Source of the DNA: an uncultured SAR116 cluster alpha proteobacterium | Lineage (GTDB): Bacteria; Pseudomonadota; Alphaproteobacteria; Puniceispirillales; Puniceispirillaceae | Reading direction: 5' to 3' | DNA: 46,557 nucleotides | NCBI GenBank assembly: GCA_902518965.1 | Contig: CABYIQ010000012.1 | Location: 1 to 46,557, forward strand | Translations under genes and position numbers: made by a program | The notes under the pieces: model-generated | Databases searched by the model: none | What the model was told of the DNA's origin: nothing | The model's input: only the letters and a program-made list of their open reading frames with translations | Part shown: positions 22,104 through 29,959 of the stretch, in pieces | Numbering within the stretch: the stretch's first letter is position 1 | Layout of the letters: each line of letters starts with the position of its first letter

Positions 22104-22517
22104 TTAGGGCGCGTCGGTTGACTTAGTTGCAAATTCAGCAGGGGAACAAATCTCGATCAATTCGAGGTCGTCACTGTGTTTAATTTCACGGTGACGTATT
22201 CCTGGTGGCTGCAAAACACATGAGCCGGGACGGAGCATGACCTCGCCCTGTCCTTCATATTCAAAGACAACCCATCCCTTCAAAATATAAACCATCTGAA
22301 AATCAAGATCATGTACGTGCCAATTTGGTTCTGCGTGGCGACCAGGAACAGCTCTGATAACATGCGCAATATAAGACCCACCTGTAGCTGCTTGTATGCC
22401 CAGATCACGATATTCAAAGAAAGCTCGCAAACCACCTTCAAAATGACTGCTTGTAGTCCCAGCACCGTCAGCATGACTTACAGTGAAGGCCTGACCTTTC
22501 CATATTGAATTGTTCAT
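22104..22517 (-). CDS. Cupin-domain protein
   Basis: A single-domain cupin of 137 residues. The beta-barrel metal-site motif is recognizable as WHVHDLDFQMVYILKGWVVF, followed by LRPGSCVLQPPGIRHREIKH with the third histidine. The specific substrate is not recognizable; similar small cupins act as sugar isomerases, dioxygenases or ligand sensors. It is the first reverse gene after the forward trpE operon and so marks the start of the accessory region. Confidence 0.8.
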   Translation of the reverse strand: MNNSIWKGQAFTVSHADGAGTTSSHFEGGLRAFFEYRDLGIQAATGGSYIAHVIRAVPGRHAEPNWHVHDLDFQMVYILKGWVVFEYEGQGEVMLRPGSCVLQPPGIRHREIKHSDDLELIEICSPAEFATKSTDAP

Positions 22518-22548
22518 AAATTAACTCCCTTGGTTCAAAAAATGAAGT

Positions 22549-22794
22549 TTACTCAAACAAACTGTAATACTGTCGCGGGAATAGCACATACCAAATAGCA
22601 AGTGAAAAAATGAAACTCTGCAGCAAGAAATAATTGATCTTTGTTGAGTTAGAACCATGCATAAAAATTATTCTGAAGCTTGTGAAAAAAATGGCTGCAA
22701 TGGCCATAAAGAGAGTATAATCCGCCTTATGATTTAATAAAATTAATAATGTGACTAAAATTAGCACTAAGTTCTGCAGAAAAACTGAAAACAT
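22549..22794 (-). CDS. Small membrane protein of unknown function
   Basis: An 81-residue hydrophobic protein with about three predicted membrane segments (FLQNLVLILVTLLILL, LFMAIAAIFFTSFRIIFM and YFLLQSFIFSLAIWYVLF). A GAGG lies 11 bases upstream of the ATG. It is placed 31 bases upstream of the cupin gene on the same strand, so the two may be co-transcribed. I do not recognize a family. Confidence 0.5.
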   Translation of the reverse strand: MFSVFLQNLVLILVTLLILLNHKADYTLFMAIAAIFFTSFRIIFMHGSNSTKINYFLLQSFIFSLAIWYVLFPRQYYSLFE

Positions 22795-22858
22795 ATAATG
22801 AAATCCTCACTTTATACTTTTATCAATCCCTCTTTATAAACAGAATAAGATATGCTGT

Positions 22859-23566
22859 TTAACAGCCCAGCTTATCAGCTAATTCAATAAAGTTTTTAGC
22901 ACATATATCCCAGTTTGATTCTGGTTTCAGATCTTTAGTCTGATGCGGTCCATGCTCAGTGTCGCGCAGAATAAAGGCTGTTTTCATGCCTGTGTTTCTG
23001 GCAGCCAGTAAATCGTCATTGTGCGCTGCAACCATCATACAGTTTGCAGTTCTGAGTCCCAGAGCATCACAGGCCCTTTCATAAGCTTCAGGACGCGGTT
23101 TATAAGTCTGAACAATTTCCGCCCCAAGAATCACATCCCATGGAAGATTGGCGGCCTTTGCCATATTCACCAGCAGCGAGATGTTTCCGTTCGATTGAGG
23201 CGCAATGATGAAATTCTTTTTTAATCTTTGCAAACCATACGACACATCAGGCCAGCCTTCCAGTCGATGCCATGCCTTAACCAGACAGGCCCTTTCGGCT
23301 TCGCTAAAGACAGTCAGATCATTGCCAGCCAGAACATGATCCAGATTTTCTGCATGAAGTATATCCAGACGCGTAAATGGCCGCTTGCCGTTTCGGATCG
23401 CTTCCATGGATGGCTGATATTGTGCTCGCCATTCGTCAGCTAATCGACTGGCCTCAAGATGGATATCATTTTTTTTGGCAAGCCGAGCAAATTCGGCAGT
23501 AATACAGGTCCGCCAGTCAACAACTGTCCCGAATACATCAAATAACAACGCCTTTACAGATGTCAT
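22859..23566 (-). CDS. HAD-family hydrolase, haloacid dehalogenase type II-like
   Basis: A 235-residue HAD hydrolase of the L-2-haloacid dehalogenase type II group. Motif I with the nucleophile is LLFDVFGTVVDWR, motif II is PQSNGNISLL, motif III lysine is in QTYKPRPEAYERACDALGL and motif IV is MVAAHNDDLLAARNTGM. The cap domain is helical. The ATG at 23566 (MTSVKALLFDVFGT) has a GGGGG stretch upstream and fits the family better than 23620. True substrate (a haloacid or a small phosphate) cannot be told from sequence. Confidence 0.85.
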   Translation of the reverse strand: MTSVKALLFDVFGTVVDWRTCITAEFARLAKKNDIHLEASRLADEWRAQYQPSMEAIRNGKRPFTRLDILHAENLDHVLAGNDLTVFSEAERACLVKAWHRLEGWPDVSYGLQRLKKNFIIAPQSNGNISLLVNMAKAANLPWDVILGAEIVQTYKPRPEAYERACDALGLRTANCMMVAAHNDDLLAARNTGMKTAFILRDTEHGPHQTKDLKPESNWDICAKNFIELADKLGC

Positions 23567-23644
23567 GTGCGCCCCCAACTTTGCGAGGTCAGGGTGACCT
23601 TTTCTATTTAGTGCTGTCAAGTAATCTGATAAATTAATGTCAGT

Positions 23645-23914
23645 CTAAAGATAGGCGAAAGGGTGTTTTGTTGACCCACATTTTGCTGGTTTATGACTCG
23701 AGCTATTTGGGTCCCAGTCACCTTCGTTGAATGCATCAGCATATTTCTCACTGACGCACACAGCCATTTTCATTACCTCTGGCGAGACCTGCACAGCCAA
23801 CTGGCTTAACATCACCTGTAATGCCTGTTCACGTGAAAGACCTGTACCAACGAGGACCCTGACAGTAGCTTCGATAATATCGACAATATACTCTGAACTC
23901 AATTTTTCAGCCAT
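23645..23914 (-). CDS. Hypothetical protein, helical, 89 residues
   Basis: No family recognized. Residues 1-60 look amphipathic and helical (SSEYIVDIIEATVRVLVGTG, SREQALQVMLSQLAVQVSPE). The C-terminal 25 residues are polar and Asn/Ser/Lys-rich, with one Cys near the end. The frame stays open to an ATG at 23953, but the ATG at 23914 is preceded by GGAG at 6 bases and is chosen. It sits 78 bases upstream of the HAD gene. Two inverted repeats lie in its upstream region. Confidence 0.5.
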   Translation of the reverse strand: MAEKLSSEYIVDIIEATVRVLVGTGLSREQALQVMLSQLAVQVSPEVMKMAVCVSEKYADAFNEGDWDPNSSSHKPAKCGSTKHPFAYL

Positions 23915-24296
23915 TTCCATCTCCATCCATGATTGGACTACTGTTTCGAACATGCAAACTGCATGCCACTCAAAACGGATAACAAACTTAAAAAGTTTGA
24001 CTTTCTCTCAACTTGCGCATGGTGCAGTGAACTTCAAATCGGCACCACACTATAAAGAATAATCCTGAAAAAGAGGTTGCCCGATGGTGAAGTCGTCGGG
24101 AACGTCTATTGTATTGCCCTGTGCAATTAAAGATAAAATCCCTGCTTATTTTCTGGACGTTTCTTTATAAACACCCGCAGCACACCAAATTTATTTCCTG
24201 GATCAGTTGCTGGCCACCACAGGTTATCTCACGGGTCCACACAAAGCATTGCAAATAAAAATGAAAACTATTGGTCTGACATGGTGTGCAGGAAGT
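23915..24296. other. Intergenic region with two short inverted repeats
   Basis: No gene is visible in these 382 bases. CATGC-AACT-like repeat CATGCAAACTGCATG spans 23951-23965 (5-bp arms). CAAACTTAAAAAGTTTG at 23993-24009 is a perfect 7-bp inverted repeat with a 3-base spacer, 79 bases upstream of the hypothetical gene start at 23914. These could be operators; I see no intrinsic terminator. Confidence 0.4.
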
Positions 24297-25526
24297 TCAG
24301 GCAGCAGTCTTTAATTTCTGATTATCTGCCTCAACAGCTCGCCTTAGACGATAACCTATATCAGGAACAGCTGACAGAACACGCGCCCAAGAGGGTATAA
24401 AAGGTGTTTCCATTGGAGAATAATTGTAATCTTGACCTGCTCGCATTATATTTTCTGCAAATAATTCAATTGCTTCCTCTTCTTTGTGCATGTCGTAGGT
24501 TAATCCATTAAGTGCGGCGTCTGCCTGATGAAAACTCACCATATCAAGGGCCTGCCTGTAATAGGTTGCCTTTATTGTCCGGATGGTTTCAGGTCCAAAA
24601 CAATATCCCTGCGCTGCCAGTTTACGAATAATTACCTTTGAAATATCCACAGACATTCTCGATAATCCTTTCGACCTGTCATCTATGGACAGGTCCTGAT
24701 GCTTATGATCGTATGTATCAGCAATATCAACCTGACAAATTCTATTGCTAGCCTGGTTTCGCTGCATTTCAGATAGAATGCCAACTTCGAGGCCCCAGTC
24801 AGAAGGAATTCTCAGCTCGGGGATGAGGGAACGACGAAAAGAAAATTCACCCGCAAGTGGATATCTGAAGCTTTTCATAAAATTTATGTAATCGCTCGGT
24901 CCTAGAACTTTTTCCATTGCCAAAAGAAGCGGTTTGACTAACAGGCGCGAGACCCTGCCGTTCATCTTTCCGTCTGCTACACGTGCGTAATAACCTTTGC
25001 AGAATTCAAATTGAAAATTTGGGTTCGCAATCGGATAAAACAGACGTGCTAGAAGTGAACGATCATAAGTAGTGATATCACAATCATGAAGGGCTACAGC
25101 TTCAGCCTTACCGCGCGCATGGGCAAGTCCAATACAATACCAAACATTTCGCCCTTTTCCCAATTCAGTTGGGGCAAGTTGCATGTCTTCCAACTCATCA
25201 TGAATAGCACGCAGCCGCGGGCCATCATTCCACAAAAGCGAAAATGGTTTATTGAGCTTGCTGAAGAAGTGAGAGGCGTGGAGAAACTGTTCCTTATCTG
25301 CCTTATCCAATCCAATAATCACATGACTGATATAATCGACTTGACTAAGCTGATCGACAATATGTTTTAAGGCTGGCCCTTCAAGCTCTGAATATAAACT
25401 GGGCAGAATCAGTTCCATCGGCCGGTAACCTGAAAAGGTTTTCAGCTCCTCTTCAAACTGCTCAACTGATTTAGTTCCAAAATTGTGCAGAGTAGTCACA
25501 AATCCGTTTTGTGCAAAGTCACCCAT
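24297..25526 (-). CDS. gpgS: Glucosyl-3-phosphoglycerate synthase-like glycosyltransferase
   Basis: A retaining glycosyltransferase of the GpgS type (409 residues) predicted to join a nucleotide sugar to 3-phosphoglycerate, the first step to glucosylglycerate, a compatible solute. Features: a GT-A core, PSLYSELEGPALKHIVDQL, the ribose/phosphate-contacting LGKGRNVWYCIGLAHARGKA, a metal-binding ALHDCDITTYDRSLL and a helical C-terminal domain. It overlaps the downstream end of a sugar-phosphoglycerate phosphatase gene by 8 bases, which supports the role. Mannosyl instead of glucosyl transfer cannot be excluded from sequence. Confidence 0.83.
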   Translation of the reverse strand: MGDFAQNGFVTTLHNFGTKSVEQFEEELKTFSGYRPMELILPSLYSELEGPALKHIVDQLSQVDYISHVIIGLDKADKEQFLHASHFFSKLNKPFSLLWNDGPRLRAIHDELEDMQLAPTELGKGRNVWYCIGLAHARGKAEAVALHDCDITTYDRSLLARLFYPIANPNFQFEFCKGYYARVADGKMNGRVSRLLVKPLLLAMEKVLGPSDYINFMKSFRYPLAGEFSFRRSLIPELRIPSDWGLEVGILSEMQRNQASNRICQVDIADTYDHKHQDLSIDDRSKGLSRMSVDISKVIIRKLAAQGYCFGPETIRTIKATYYRQALDMVSFHQADAALNGLTYDMHKEEEAIELFAENIMRAGQDYNYSPMETPFIPSWARVLSAVPDIGYRLRRAVEADNQKLKTAA

Positions 25527-26346
25527 AGTTTACTCCCTTTTTAACAGGAAACAAGGACAGAGCCTCCATGACTGCATCTAGCCAACCCAAAGGTGCGGCG
25601 CGCGGGGCAACAATAGTTGGATAGTTGCCATTGCCAAGACTTAAGCAGTAACCATTCTCATTAGGAATGACGCAAGAAACATCTGCCTGTCTCAACATTC
25701 TGATATCATTCATGCTATCGCCTAAAACAATCAGCACAGGCTTGGTTTTCGCCTTTGTTGCCCATTTACGGATATCTGGCAAATAGTCGGCTTTGTCATG
25801 GCATCCAGACAAATTATAGACGCGCCCGCCTTGTTGAACGGATAAGCCACCCTTAGCAGCGAAATATTTTAATTTTTGGACATCTGACTCAAGTCCGGAA
25901 AAGGTAAAGGGCAGAGAAAAAGACCGTTTCATGGCCCTCTCCAAAGCGGTTGCCCCAAGACCGAGGCAAGCTTGCTGAGCCCCCCTGTCCATATCCTTTA
26001 CAAAATGGCATCGAGATTTTAATTCAAGCGGAATATCTCTGTCCCAAATCGTCAAAAGAGCATCAGTTCGAATGGCTTTAGGATTTTGGTGTGAATTTAG
26101 TGGCGCCTCACATCCGCTAATCAGACAAAAATTCTCAACACCAGCACCGTTTTCATATATGAACGGCACACTGCGACCAAGTTCATCACAAAAACTTTCG
26201 ATTTCAACTTTTGTTTTGCTTGAAGCGAGCACAAGCAAATGACCAGAGTCTAGCAAGTTTATAATGTCCGACTTTATTAAACCGAAGTCAAAATTATGCT
26301 GTCCCAAAAGGGTTCCATCGAGGTCGGAAATTAAAATAAAAGTCAT
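25519..26346 (-). CDS. Mannosyl/glucosyl-3-phosphoglycerate phosphatase
   Basis: A HAD subfamily IIB phosphatase (275 residues) of the mannosyl-3-phosphoglycerate phosphatase type. It dephosphorylates the product of the overlapping synthase to release glucosyl- or mannosylglycerate. Motif I is LISDLDGTLLGQHNFD, motif II lies near LVLASSKTKVEIESF, and motif IV is VLGDSMNDIRMLRQAD. The pair forms a two-gene operon (stop/start overlap of 8 bases). Glucosylglycerate-type solutes are known to accumulate under salt stress with nitrogen shortage in other bacteria. Confidence 0.86.
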   Translation of the reverse strand: MTFILISDLDGTLLGQHNFDFGLIKSDIINLLDSGHLLVLASSKTKVEIESFCDELGRSVPFIYENGAGVENFCLISGCEAPLNSHQNPKAIRTDALLTIWDRDIPLELKSRCHFVKDMDRGAQQACLGLGATALERAMKRSFSLPFTFSGLESDVQKLKYFAAKGGLSVQQGGRVYNLSGCHDKADYLPDIRKWATKAKTKPVLIVLGDSMNDIRMLRQADVSCVIPNENGYCLSLGNGNYPTIVAPRAAPLGWLDAVMEALSLFPVKKGVNYG

Positions 26347-26383
26347 AATTGCTTTCTTCGCTGATACAGCTTATTTGTCTACA

Positions 26384-26394
26384 GAAAGCGTTTC
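26384..26394. repeat. Short palindrome upstream of the solute operon
   Basis: GAAAGCGTTTC is an inverted repeat (GAAA-N3-TTTC) 37 bases upstream of the phosphatase start and between two divergent genes. It resembles a LacI/GntR-type half-site arrangement, but a single short palindrome is weak evidence for an operator. Confidence 0.25.
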
Positions 26395-26470
26395 ATAAAA
26401 AAAACTGCTGAATCTGTCTATCTACGGTGCAAATTTTGCACTGCTCAAGCAAAAAACAGCAAGGCAGCTA

Positions 26471-26500
26471 TTGAATGGCAGCCTTCGGGTCACTTATCAT
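26471..26500 (+). promoter_or_regulatory. Candidate promoter for the 89-residue protein
   Basis: TTGAAT at 26471-26476 and TATCAT at 26495-26500 are spaced by 18 bases, 30 bases upstream of the start at 26530. A small inverted repeat, CCTGT-GATT-ACAGG (26504-26517), falls at the expected transcription start and could be a hairpin or operator. Confidence 0.35.
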
Positions 26501-26529
26501 TACCCTGTGATTACAGGATGGAGGCTAAC

Positions 26530-26799
26530 ATGTCCGAATATATGAGAGAGAAAAAAAAGACCGCTGCAGAAAACGCAGAGCAGGAAAAACAACTAATGAA
26601 AGCTCTATACAAGTTAGTAGAGACCTATCCGAATTATGAAAAGCCTTACCTGCGCAAAGATGGCGATATCGTTATTCCTCTTGATGCCGTCATGAAACAA
26701 AACCGGGCAGCGTTCAGTGGCCTGGCAACTGTTTTCTCGGAATTTATGAAGACTGATATTGAGGGTCAACGCAAGCGTTATTCAACTTGGGTGAAATGA
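26530..26799 (+). CDS. Hypothetical protein, 89 residues, charged and helical
   Basis: No family recognized. The N-terminal half is strongly charged and helical (REKKKTAAENAEQEKQLMKA), likely a short coiled coil. The middle has a small beta-prone stretch (RKDGDIVIPLDAVMKQN) and the C terminus is basic. GGAGG sits 6 bases before the ATG at 26530, which is therefore preferred over the ATG at 26518. It is divergent from the glucosylglycerate operon and is a soluble cytoplasmic protein by composition. Confidence 0.6.
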   Translation: MSEYMREKKKTAAENAEQEKQLMKALYKLVETYPNYEKPYLRKDGDIVIPLDAVMKQNRAAFSGLATVFSEFMKTDIEGQRKRYSTWVK

Positions 26800-26834
26800 A
26801 CCATCAAATACAGAGAACCCAAGCAAACCAAATT

Positions 26835-27011
26835 TCATTCTCCAGATTTCCTTAAATTACGCATGATCCAAAAATAATTTACGCACAAAACCACAAAGGC
26901 GATGCCAGCAACCAGCTCACCTACTTCCTTAAGCAACCACCAGGAAAGGTAAAGGCCAGCAGCAGGAAATAGAGCTGATGTGAGATTTGCTCCGATTTTA
27001 GATTGGCTCAT
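26835..27011 (-). CDS. Small membrane protein, 58 residues
   Basis: A hydrophobic protein with two probable membrane segments (LTSALFPAAGLYLSWWLLKE and ELVAGIAFVVLCVNYFWIM) and a basic C terminus (RNLRKSGE). The family is not recognized. The frame is open to 27053, but the ATG at 27011 gives a more natural N terminus (MSQSKIGANLTS) after GGAAAAG. It converges with the 89-residue gene. Confidence 0.5.
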   Translation of the reverse strand: MSQSKIGANLTSALFPAAGLYLSWWLLKEVGELVAGIAFVVLCVNYFWIMRNLRKSGE

Positions 27012-27359
27012 TTCAAAACTTTTCCAAAACAATCTAACCAGAAAATTATACATAAATATTCATTATCTCGAAATATAATCTGAAATCACTCACTTATAAA
27101 AGGCTTTGAAAACAATATTTTTACGCCGCAAAATGATGTCGTCAGAAATCATCGTGAAAACAGCATTTTGGCAAAAAAATTGAAATTTGGAGAAACAAGC
27201 ACAAAATCAGATTGAACATTAAAGACTGTTTTAAATGAAGCATATGGTGGTCGTGCAGAGTAGCTTTTTCAGCACGCCTTTCGCTACTGCAATTTTTATT
27301 ACCAATTATGTATTTGACAGGTTAAGCTACCTTTCAGTATTAATTTTTATTATTTTTTT
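27012..27359. other. AT-rich intergenic region between two divergent genes
   Basis: These 348 bases are AT-rich and hold no convincing gene on either strand. The only strong signal is the promoter-like pair at 27314-27343 at the right edge. No terminator or RNA gene is evident. Confidence 0.4.
27314..27343 (+). promoter_or_regulatory. Promoter for the cyclic-nucleotide-binding-like gene
   Basis: A perfect TTGACA (27314-27319), an 18-base spacer and TATTAA (27338-27343). The expected transcript start, near 27350, leaves only about 10-20 bases before the ATG at 27360 or 27369, and no purine-rich ribosome binding site lies in the T-rich leader. The mRNA may therefore be nearly leaderless. Confidence 0.5.
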
Positions 27360-27854
27360 ATGTCAGTTATGTCAGATTTGCCCTCAGAGAAAAAAATACT
27401 GGATCTAAAGCATTGGTCTCCAGGACAACTCATTTACGACTATGATACACCTTCCTTTCACGCTTTTCTCATAGTGAAAGGTTCAGTGGATATTTACAGC
27501 CGTAAAGGCCTGAAGCTCAATACGCTATATGAAAAAGAAATATTTGGTGAGAGCTCACTCCTTTTGAACAAAAAGCGGTCCGTTGCTGCAAAAGCAGGAG
27601 AAAATGGAGCTTCAGCTCATCTAATCCCAAAAGCACACATCACTTCACTTCAAGAAGAGGCTCCACTTCTAGCCGCTATTCTGCGAAAGGTGCAACTCCG
27701 ACTAGAAGATTCAAATAATCAAAGTGTTGAATTAGCAAAACAGATTGAAGTGATTTTGAATCTTGTAAAAACCCAAAAAGAAACAAATAAAACAGTTGAA
27801 CAAAAGTTAGAGCAAATGAAGCTCAATATTCAGGGCAGTTTTCGCTCCGACTGA
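27360..27854 (+). CDS. Cyclic-nucleotide-binding-like domain protein with C-terminal coiled coil
   Basis: A 164-residue protein. Residues 15-100 resemble the cNMP-binding/CRP sensor barrel (WSPGQLIYDYDTPSFHAFLI, VKGSVDIYSRKGLKLNTLYE and KEIFGESSLLLNKKRSVAAK, the last like the phosphate-binding cassette). There is no helix-turn-helix. Instead the C terminus (about 115-158) is a charged coiled coil (VELAKQIEVILNLVKTQKET). It may be a sensor that acts by oligomerizing or binding a partner. The arginine of a canonical cassette is not clearly placed, so ligand binding is uncertain. Starts at 27360 or 27369. Confidence 0.65.
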   Translation: MSVMSDLPSEKKILDLKHWSPGQLIYDYDTPSFHAFLIVKGSVDIYSRKGLKLNTLYEKEIFGESSLLLNKKRSVAAKAGENGASAHLIPKAHITSLQEEAPLLAAILRKVQLRLEDSNNQSVELAKQIEVILNLVKTQKETNKTVEQKLEQMKLNIQGSFRSD

Positions 27855-27910
27855 CAAAATATACCTAAATAATCTTCAGAACTGTTTGTGCATTTTTGAC
27901 CACTTTGATT

Positions 27911-28059
27911 ATCTCATAAATACGCTGATAAGCAGAAGATATTAGCCGAAAAGAAAGCTGATAAATTATTGAAGGACTATCCAAACCAATATTTTCAACT
28001 CAGTTCATTATCAAAAGATTTTGAAGATTACTTATTGAGTGATGAGAGGCCGGGCTAAT
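27911..28059 (+). pseudogene. Small ORF remnant without a clear start
   Basis: One forward frame stays open from a stop near 27908 to the TAA at 28057-28059 and encodes a coding-like charged peptide (AEKKADKLLKDYPNQYFQLS then SKDFEDYLLSDERPG). The frame has no ATG or GTG, only a TTG near 27972. It may be the tail of a lost gene. No family recognized. Confidence 0.25.
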
Positions 28060-28107
28060 TTCATATTCACTCACAATTACATTTAACAGTTAGTGACTTT
28101 AAATTAG

Positions 28108-28482
28108 TTATTCATCAATTATCCGTATTATCGGGGGACAGTGTTTCCATAAAATTAACGCCCACACCAAACATAACGAGTATATTAGAACAAACACTTC
28201 ACTGGGCAAATCCCAATACAAAACCTCAGACATCCAATAAGACATGAAAGACGACGAGTAATCAACATCCCGAAAAATGTTTTCAAGGACTGTAAGTGGA
28301 CACGTCAAACCTATAATGGTTTCAGTAGTGATAAAGCCCATAAGATAAAGGTGAAGCAGCCTCACATTCCTATTTTTTATCCAGTTGCAGCCAAACTTGT
28401 AGCCTGATGGAATGATGAAAAATCCGAGAGAAATAAACGCTGCAAGGCAAAAATTAACAAGTAGAAATGCATCTGCAACCAA
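28108..28482 (-). CDS. DUF2784-family membrane protein
   Basis: A 124-residue membrane protein with about four hydrophobic segments (FLLVNFCLAAFISLGFFIIP, LHLYLMGFITTETIIGL, and a C-terminal FVLIYSLCLVWALILW). It contains the DUF2784 signature LTCPLTVLENIFR followed by DYSSSFMSYWM, so the family assignment is fairly firm although function is unknown. It stands alone between AT-rich gaps. The frame begins with ATG at 28482. Confidence 0.7.
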   Translation of the reverse strand: MVADAFLLVNFCLAAFISLGFFIIPSGYKFGCNWIKNRNVRLLHLYLMGFITTETIIGLTCPLTVLENIFRDVDYSSSFMSYWMSEVLYWDLPSEVFVLIYSLCLVWALILWKHCPPIIRIIDE

Positions 28483-28505
28483 GGTTTATATCTCTTTATA
28501 AATCC

Positions 28506-28577
28506 ATGGATAAAGCTGAAAAGGAATGGGAGGAAGATTTGGCATATATGGAGAAGACTTGGGGAGACTTAAAATAA
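28506..28577 (+). CDS. Possible 23-residue acidic micro-ORF
   Basis: ATG to TAA encodes MDKAEKEWEEDLAYMEKTWG plus DLK, a strongly charged helical peptide. No clear ribosome binding site precedes it, and it lies in the short space between two reverse genes. It may be a chance ORF, or a degraded gene end. Confidence 0.15.
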   Translation: MDKAEKEWEEDLAYMEKTWGDLK

Positions 28578-28584
28578 GTGCGCA

Positions 28585-29841
28585 TCATGGAACGTTGTAA
28601 GACCTTACAAACACAGGCTGGTAATCAATTTTAAAATAGTCATAAAAAAGCTCATCTATACTCGACCAGTGTCGCGTAATGATTTCCTTTTCATCTTCTC
28701 CAGAAAGTAATTTTTCTAAATGCTCAATACTTGTCGGCTTCACACCATCAATTGTAAGCACCACTTCCCCTTTTCCAAATCCAACTCTCTGAGCATATGA
28801 GCCCTTTCTGACAGAATGGAACATATAATGTTTTTCTTGGACAAACCTCTCTGGATAAATGTCCTCTGCTATAAGTCCCCCATCAACCATAAGATACTGT
28901 CGTTCAGTTATTTTGGATTTAGGGCTAAACTCTACAGTTCCCTTTATTTTGGTATCACCTCTCTTAAAAGTAAATTCTGCGTTGCCACTTTTTCCTCTAA
29001 GTTCAGTTGCAAGCTCAGTTGGTGAGGAAATTTCTATACCATTAACCGCAATTACCTCATCTCCAATCTGAATGCCTTCCGATAATTTCCCTAATCTATT
29101 CCCTGCTACAATAAGATAATTTTCAGCAACATTATCGGATGCAAAACTTAACGGCAAAAGTGGTGGTGAAGGGTTTAAATTATCCTTCAACAATTCTAAA
29201 GATTTACAAACTGGAGCCATTAGCACAGCAAAATTAAGCCCTTCGCTATCCTTTAGACTCATAGCGTTTATTCCAATGATTAACCCAGTATTTAGACTTA
29301 TTAAGGGGCCTCCAGAGTTTCCTGGGTTAATAGCAGCATCAGTTTGCACCCAGTCATGTCCTTCATAAAACCGGACTTTGGACACAATCCCCCTACTCGC
29401 AGAAAAATAAAGCGAATACGGATGCCCAAATGCTGCCACCTCTAAACCGTTTAATCTTCGAGTTTCGCAGTCCAATTGAGCTACTAATGCACTATCAGGG
29501 ATGTGCTTAACTGTAAGAATAGAAAAATCAAGTTCTGGGTCGACATAAACAATTTCAGCTTCTTGAAAATCATTATCCTTAAACAGAACTTCTACAGTAC
29601 CTGTACCTCGCCCAGACACATGTGCATTGGTAATAACCCAGCCACGGTCTTTATCCACCAAAAACCCAGCGCCATTCGATACACCTGCTTCATCCTCAAA
29701 AAATGGATAGCTGATGGAAGTTTTTATTCGAACTGCATATTTTGATGCATCTTCAAGAATGCTTGCGGTTGCGCTTGCTAAACTGCCTAGTAAAAACAGA
29801 AGAACCTGTGAAAATATTTTCAATTGCTGCATTTCATACAT
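28585..29841 (-). CDS. HtrA/DegP-like secreted serine protease with PDZ domains
   Basis: A 418-residue trypsin-like protease. An N-terminal signal peptide (QLKIFSQVLLFLLGSLASAT) is followed by the protease domain with catalytic His in WVITNAHVSGRG, Asp in VDPELDFSILTVK and Ser in AINPGNSGGPLISL. A first PDZ domain follows (about 245-310, IQIGDEVIAVNGIEISSPTE) and then a second PDZ-like segment (about 335-400, FGKGEVVLTIDGVKPTSIEH). It is probably periplasmic and acts in envelope quality control. Many residues differ from standard DegP and the C terminus has an unfamiliar extension. Alternative Met start at 29832. Confidence 0.85.
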   Translation of the reverse strand: MYEMQQLKIFSQVLLFLLGSLASATASILEDASKYAVRIKTSISYPFFEDEAGVSNGAGFLVDKDRGWVITNAHVSGRGTGTVEVLFKDNDFQEAEIVYVDPELDFSILTVKHIPDSALVAQLDCETRRLNGLEVAAFGHPYSLYFSASRGIVSKVRFYEGHDWVQTDAAINPGNSGGPLISLNTGLIIGINAMSLKDSEGLNFAVLMAPVCKSLELLKDNLNPSPPLLPLSFASDNVAENYLIVAGNRLGKLSEGIQIGDEVIAVNGIEISSPTELATELRGKSGNAEFTFKRGDTKIKGTVEFSPKSKITERQYLMVDGGLIAEDIYPERFVQEKHYMFHSVRKGSYAQRVGFGKGEVVLTIDGVKPTSIEHLEKLLSGEDEKEIITRHWSSIDELFYDYFKIDYQPVFVRSYNVP

Positions 29842-29867
29842 TTATTTCTTTTTCTAAAACTAGGCAT

Positions 29868-29908
29868 CTTTGCTCCCATTTGTAACAAATTGTGACAAAA
29901 GAGCAAAG
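29868..29908. promoter_or_regulatory. Nested inverted repeats upstream of the HtrA-like gene
   Basis: CTTTGCTC (29868-29875) and GAGCAAAG (29901-29908) are perfect 8-bp arms around 25 bases. Inside lies a second perfect palindrome, ATTTGTAACAAAT (29878-29890). The block sits 27-67 bases upstream of the protease start, where an operator or promoter would be. TTGCTC and TACAAA in this block (reverse strand, 16-base spacing) could be promoter hexamers. Confidence 0.4.
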
Positions 29909-29959
29909 AAAAGTCTTTTTTTCTGCCATCTAAATTATTGTATTATATGGATATTTTTT

